From NCBI GenBank assembly GCA_041653495.1, contig JBAZFF010000012.1, positions 1-12,866 on the forward strand: a stretch of DNA of 12,866 bases. Reading direction: 5' to 3'. Both the position numbers and the translations under genes were made by a program. Under the pieces are notes generated by a model that saw only the letters and a list, made by a program, of their open reading frames with translations, was not told the origin of the DNA and ran no database searches. Shown here piece after piece: positions 11,673 to 12,866 of the stretch. This stretch comes from JBAZFF01 sp041653495. GTDB taxonomy: Bacteria; Patescibacteriota; Minisyncoccia; Minisyncoccales; RBG-13-42-11. The stretch's first letter is position 1. Every line of letters begins with the position of its first letter.

Positions 11673-11691
11673 TATATAACATGCTTGTCAA
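11663..11691 (-). promoter_or_regulatory. Promoter of the DUF2178-XRE operon
   Basis: On the minus strand, TTGACA (11686-11691, exact) and TAACAT (11663-11668) are separated by 17 bases. The -35 box lies five bases after the T-run of the preceding terminator. Confidence 0.68.
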
Positions 11692-11695
11692 GAGA

Positions 11696-11715
11696 TAAAA
11701 GGGGCTCCAAGCCCC
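11696..11715 (-). terminator. Intrinsic terminator of the HPF-host attachment unit
   Basis: GGGGCT (11701-11706) and AGCCCC (11710-11715) form a perfect 6-bp stem with a 3-base loop, and the minus strand continues TTTTATC. It lies nine bases after the stop codon at 11724. Confidence 0.88.
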
Positions 11716-11723
11716 CAAATCAC

Positions 11724-12242
11724 TTAAGATCTGTTTTGTTTTGGCTTATTTAGAATCTTACTGACGGATTCCTTCAAAGGAACAACTGGTACCGTTGTTT
11801 GAGAAGAAAACTTTTTGAGAATGTCAAAGGGATGAAAATGGCAATAATCCCCCAGCAGGACGAATTTTATCTTTTTTGCCGCATCCGCAGGAAAAGTCTT
11901 TTTAACATCGTTCTTTAAATAATCTGGCACCGTTAAATAGATGATATCTATTTTATTTTTGTTCAGAATGTTCTTTAGGGATTTTCTGAGGTGAGATTCT
12001 AATTCTGCTATTATCCTCTGATTCTTGAATTCAGGCGTAGGCCCGCTCCTGTACACGCCTTTTGATCCCTTAATCATATTATGGCCTTTTCTCTTTGGAT
12101 CTTCTGGCTTATCAAATTTGAATGGTTCCAATTCCTCTATGTCTCCGTCTTTTGCAAGAAAAAATCTGGCTTCCTGCCTTCCTGTTACGGAGATTAAAGC
12201 TTTTTTTCCTTCAAACTGCGGAAGATTCTTGCTTATCTTCAT
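11724..12242 (-). CDS. Host-attachment / baeRF (eRF1-like) family protein, short form
   Basis: The N-terminus KKALISVTGRQEARFFLAKDG matches the first strand pair of the 'host attachment' family. YRSGPTPEFKNQR then AELESHLRKSLKNILNKNKI and DIIYLTVPDYLKNDVKK correspond to its central helix and strand, and the stretch at about 126-146, KFVLLGDYCHFHPFDILKKF, to its end. This family is now grouped with the bacterial homologues of archaeal-eukaryotic release factor eRF1/Pelota. At 172 residues it has only one domain-sized core, much shorter than Balon, the eRF1-like hibernation factor (~370). The gene starts two bases after the HPF stop codon, so a role on idle or stalled ribosomes is likely (inference). 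There is no signal peptide, so the name 'host attachment' should not be taken literally. Confidence 0.72.
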   Translation of the reverse strand: MKISKNLPQFEGKKALISVTGRQEARFFLAKDGDIEELEPFKFDKPEDPKRKGHNMIKGSKGVYRSGPTPEFKNQRIIAELESHLRKSLKNILNKNKIDIIYLTVPDYLKNDVKKTFPADAAKKIKFVLLGDYCHFHPFDILKKFSSQTTVPVVPLKESVSKILNKPKQNRS

Positions 12243-12244
12243 AA

Positions 12245-12610
12245 TTAAGAGAAACGCCTGACGTCTTTTGATTCCCTGGCCGCTTCTTTGGCTTTGTCCA
12301 GCTTCTTTCCTTTATATTTCTTCAACTCCCTCTCAAATTCCTCTTTCACCTCGTCAATAGCCGCCCGAAGGTCGCTTGCATAAGCTTCCGACCTTAAGAG
12401 CTTCTTCCCGGGCAGCTGCAAGTTCAGCTCCGCATAAAAAGACTCCGGCCCCTTTCGGTGGTGGTTAGAAGGCTTGCTGAGCTCCAAATCCGCCTGGAAT
12501 TCCCGCACCTCGTCCTGCGCGAATCTGTCTAAATCGCTCAGCTTCTCTTTGGCATATGCCACTATGTCCTCGCTAAGAGTAATGTTCTTTGTTTTTATTT
12601 CAATCCTCAT
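12245..12610 (-). CDS. hpf: Ribosome hibernation-promoting factor, short form (HPF/RaiA)
   Basis: This 121-residue protein binds the small subunit in the A/P-site region and silences ribosomes under stress. MRIEIKTKNITLSEDIVAYAKEKLSDLDRF is the usual first strand and helix of the family; FYAELNLQLPGKKLLRSEAYASDLRAAIDEVKEEFERELKKYK gives the last strands and the second helix. The C-terminal ~20 residues are Lys/Arg-rich. The dimerising domain of long HPF is absent. TAAAAT lies about 8 bases before the ATG but without a matching -35 box, so it may be read from the flavoprotein gene 22 bases upstream. The host-attachment/baeRF gene follows after two bases. Confidence 0.93.
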   Translation of the reverse strand: MRIEIKTKNITLSEDIVAYAKEKLSDLDRFAQDEVREFQADLELSKPSNHHRKGPESFYAELNLQLPGKKLLRSEAYASDLRAAIDEVKEEFERELKKYKGKKLDKAKEAARESKDVRRFS

Positions 12611-12632
12611 GTTTTTATTTTAGCATTTAAAT

Positions 12633-12866
12633 CTAGCTTTTGCTCGCCGACTCCCCCGCCAAGTATCCGGTGCTCCAGCAAATCTGGAGGTTGTATCCTC
12701 CAGTAGGCCCGTCCAGATTAATAATCTCCCCCGCAAAATACAAATTCTCAATTATCTTAGACTTCATTGTTTTGGCGTCTATCTCTTTTAAGGATACTCC
12801 GCCTGAAGTGATTATGGCTTTATCAAACCCCAAAAGCCCTGTCGGCGTCAGCTCCAATCCTTTTAA
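12633..12866 (-). CDS. BaiN/HI0933-like FAD-dependent oxidoreductase (C-terminal part only)
   Basis: The frame is open to the window edge, so only the last 77 residues are visible. LTPTGLLGFDKAIITSGGVSLKEID followed by NLYFAGEIINLDGPTGGYNLQICWSTGYLAG is the unmistakable end of the HI0933/YhiN (BaiN) flavoprotein family: the GGV strand, the YFAGE FAD-contacting motif and the GGYNLQ block. The substrate is uncertain in most family members. The gene ends 22 bases before HPF, probably in the same transcript. Confidence 0.93.
   Translation of the reverse strand, partial: LKGLELTPTGLLGFDKAIITSGGVSLKEIDAKTMKSKIIENLYFAGEIINLDGPTGGYNLQICWSTGYLAGESASKS

Noticed and set aside
1..12866. CRISPR array, insertion sequence or prophage
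   Set aside because: I saw no spaced direct repeats, transposase or integrase, or phage structural gene in either strand.

Overview
The window looks like a chromosomal segment of a small, fermentative, anaerobic bacterium, most likely from the Candidate Phyla Radiation (Patescibacteria, Parcubacteria-like). This is an inference from gene content, not a phylogeny. The signs are: compact minus-strand operons; a zinc-ribbon bL28; a class III (oxygen-sensitive) ribonucleotide reductase; a tiny DUF5679 zinc-ribbon protein; a CPR-type hypothetical protein at 394-1152; a tRNA gene without encoded CCA; and few Shine-Dalgarno sites. Both nrdD and nrdG end in TGA, so UGA is a stop codon, which argues against the SR1/Gracilibacteria code.

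Layout. The only plus-strand unit is rpmB followed by tRNA-Pro(GGG) and a strong terminator (1-355). Everything else is on the minus strand, described here from high to low coordinates, which is the direction of transcription. (a) 12866-11696: the C-terminus of a BaiN/HI0933-like flavoprotein, then HPF/RaiA and a host-attachment/baeRF (eRF1-like) protein, ending in a terminator. (b) 11691-11054: a DUF2178 membrane protein and an XRE regulator behind a promoter overlapped by a perfect inverted repeat. (c) 11059-10185: a multi-pass membrane protein. (d) 10199-9914: a small unit coding for one or two short peptides. (e) 9875-7128: a thiol-redox operon (unknown 92-aa protein, secreted thioredoxin-DsbD/CcdA-like membrane protein, YjbQ, monocluster ferredoxin, and a thioredoxin fused to the ferredoxin-thioredoxin reductase catalytic domain). 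(f) 7118-4213: nrdD-nrdG. (g) 4115-3914: the DUF5679 protein. (h) 3898-3622: a structured non-coding RNA with its own promoter and terminator. (i) 3591-1668: an anchored ComEC-type metallo-beta-lactamase protein and a divergent adenylate-kinase-like protein. (j) 1666-1459: a second non-coding RNA with 6S-like architecture. (k) 1313-363: the hypothetical protein behind a long structured leader and the one perfect Shine-Dalgarno site I noticed.

How the genes may work together (inference). Ferredoxin could reduce the FTR-thioredoxin fusion, which could supply thiol electrons to NrdD for dNTP synthesis and to the DsbD-like transporter for export across the membrane. The ComEC-type protein and the NMP kinase could belong to DNA or nucleotide scavenging, feeding the same dNTP pool. 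HPF with an eRF1-like partner suggests a ribosome-hibernation module. The most unusual content is the pair of free-standing structured RNA genes (1463-1630 and 3622-3864). Each has near-consensus promoter boxes, a 5'-3' closing helix and an intrinsic terminator, and neither codes for protein.
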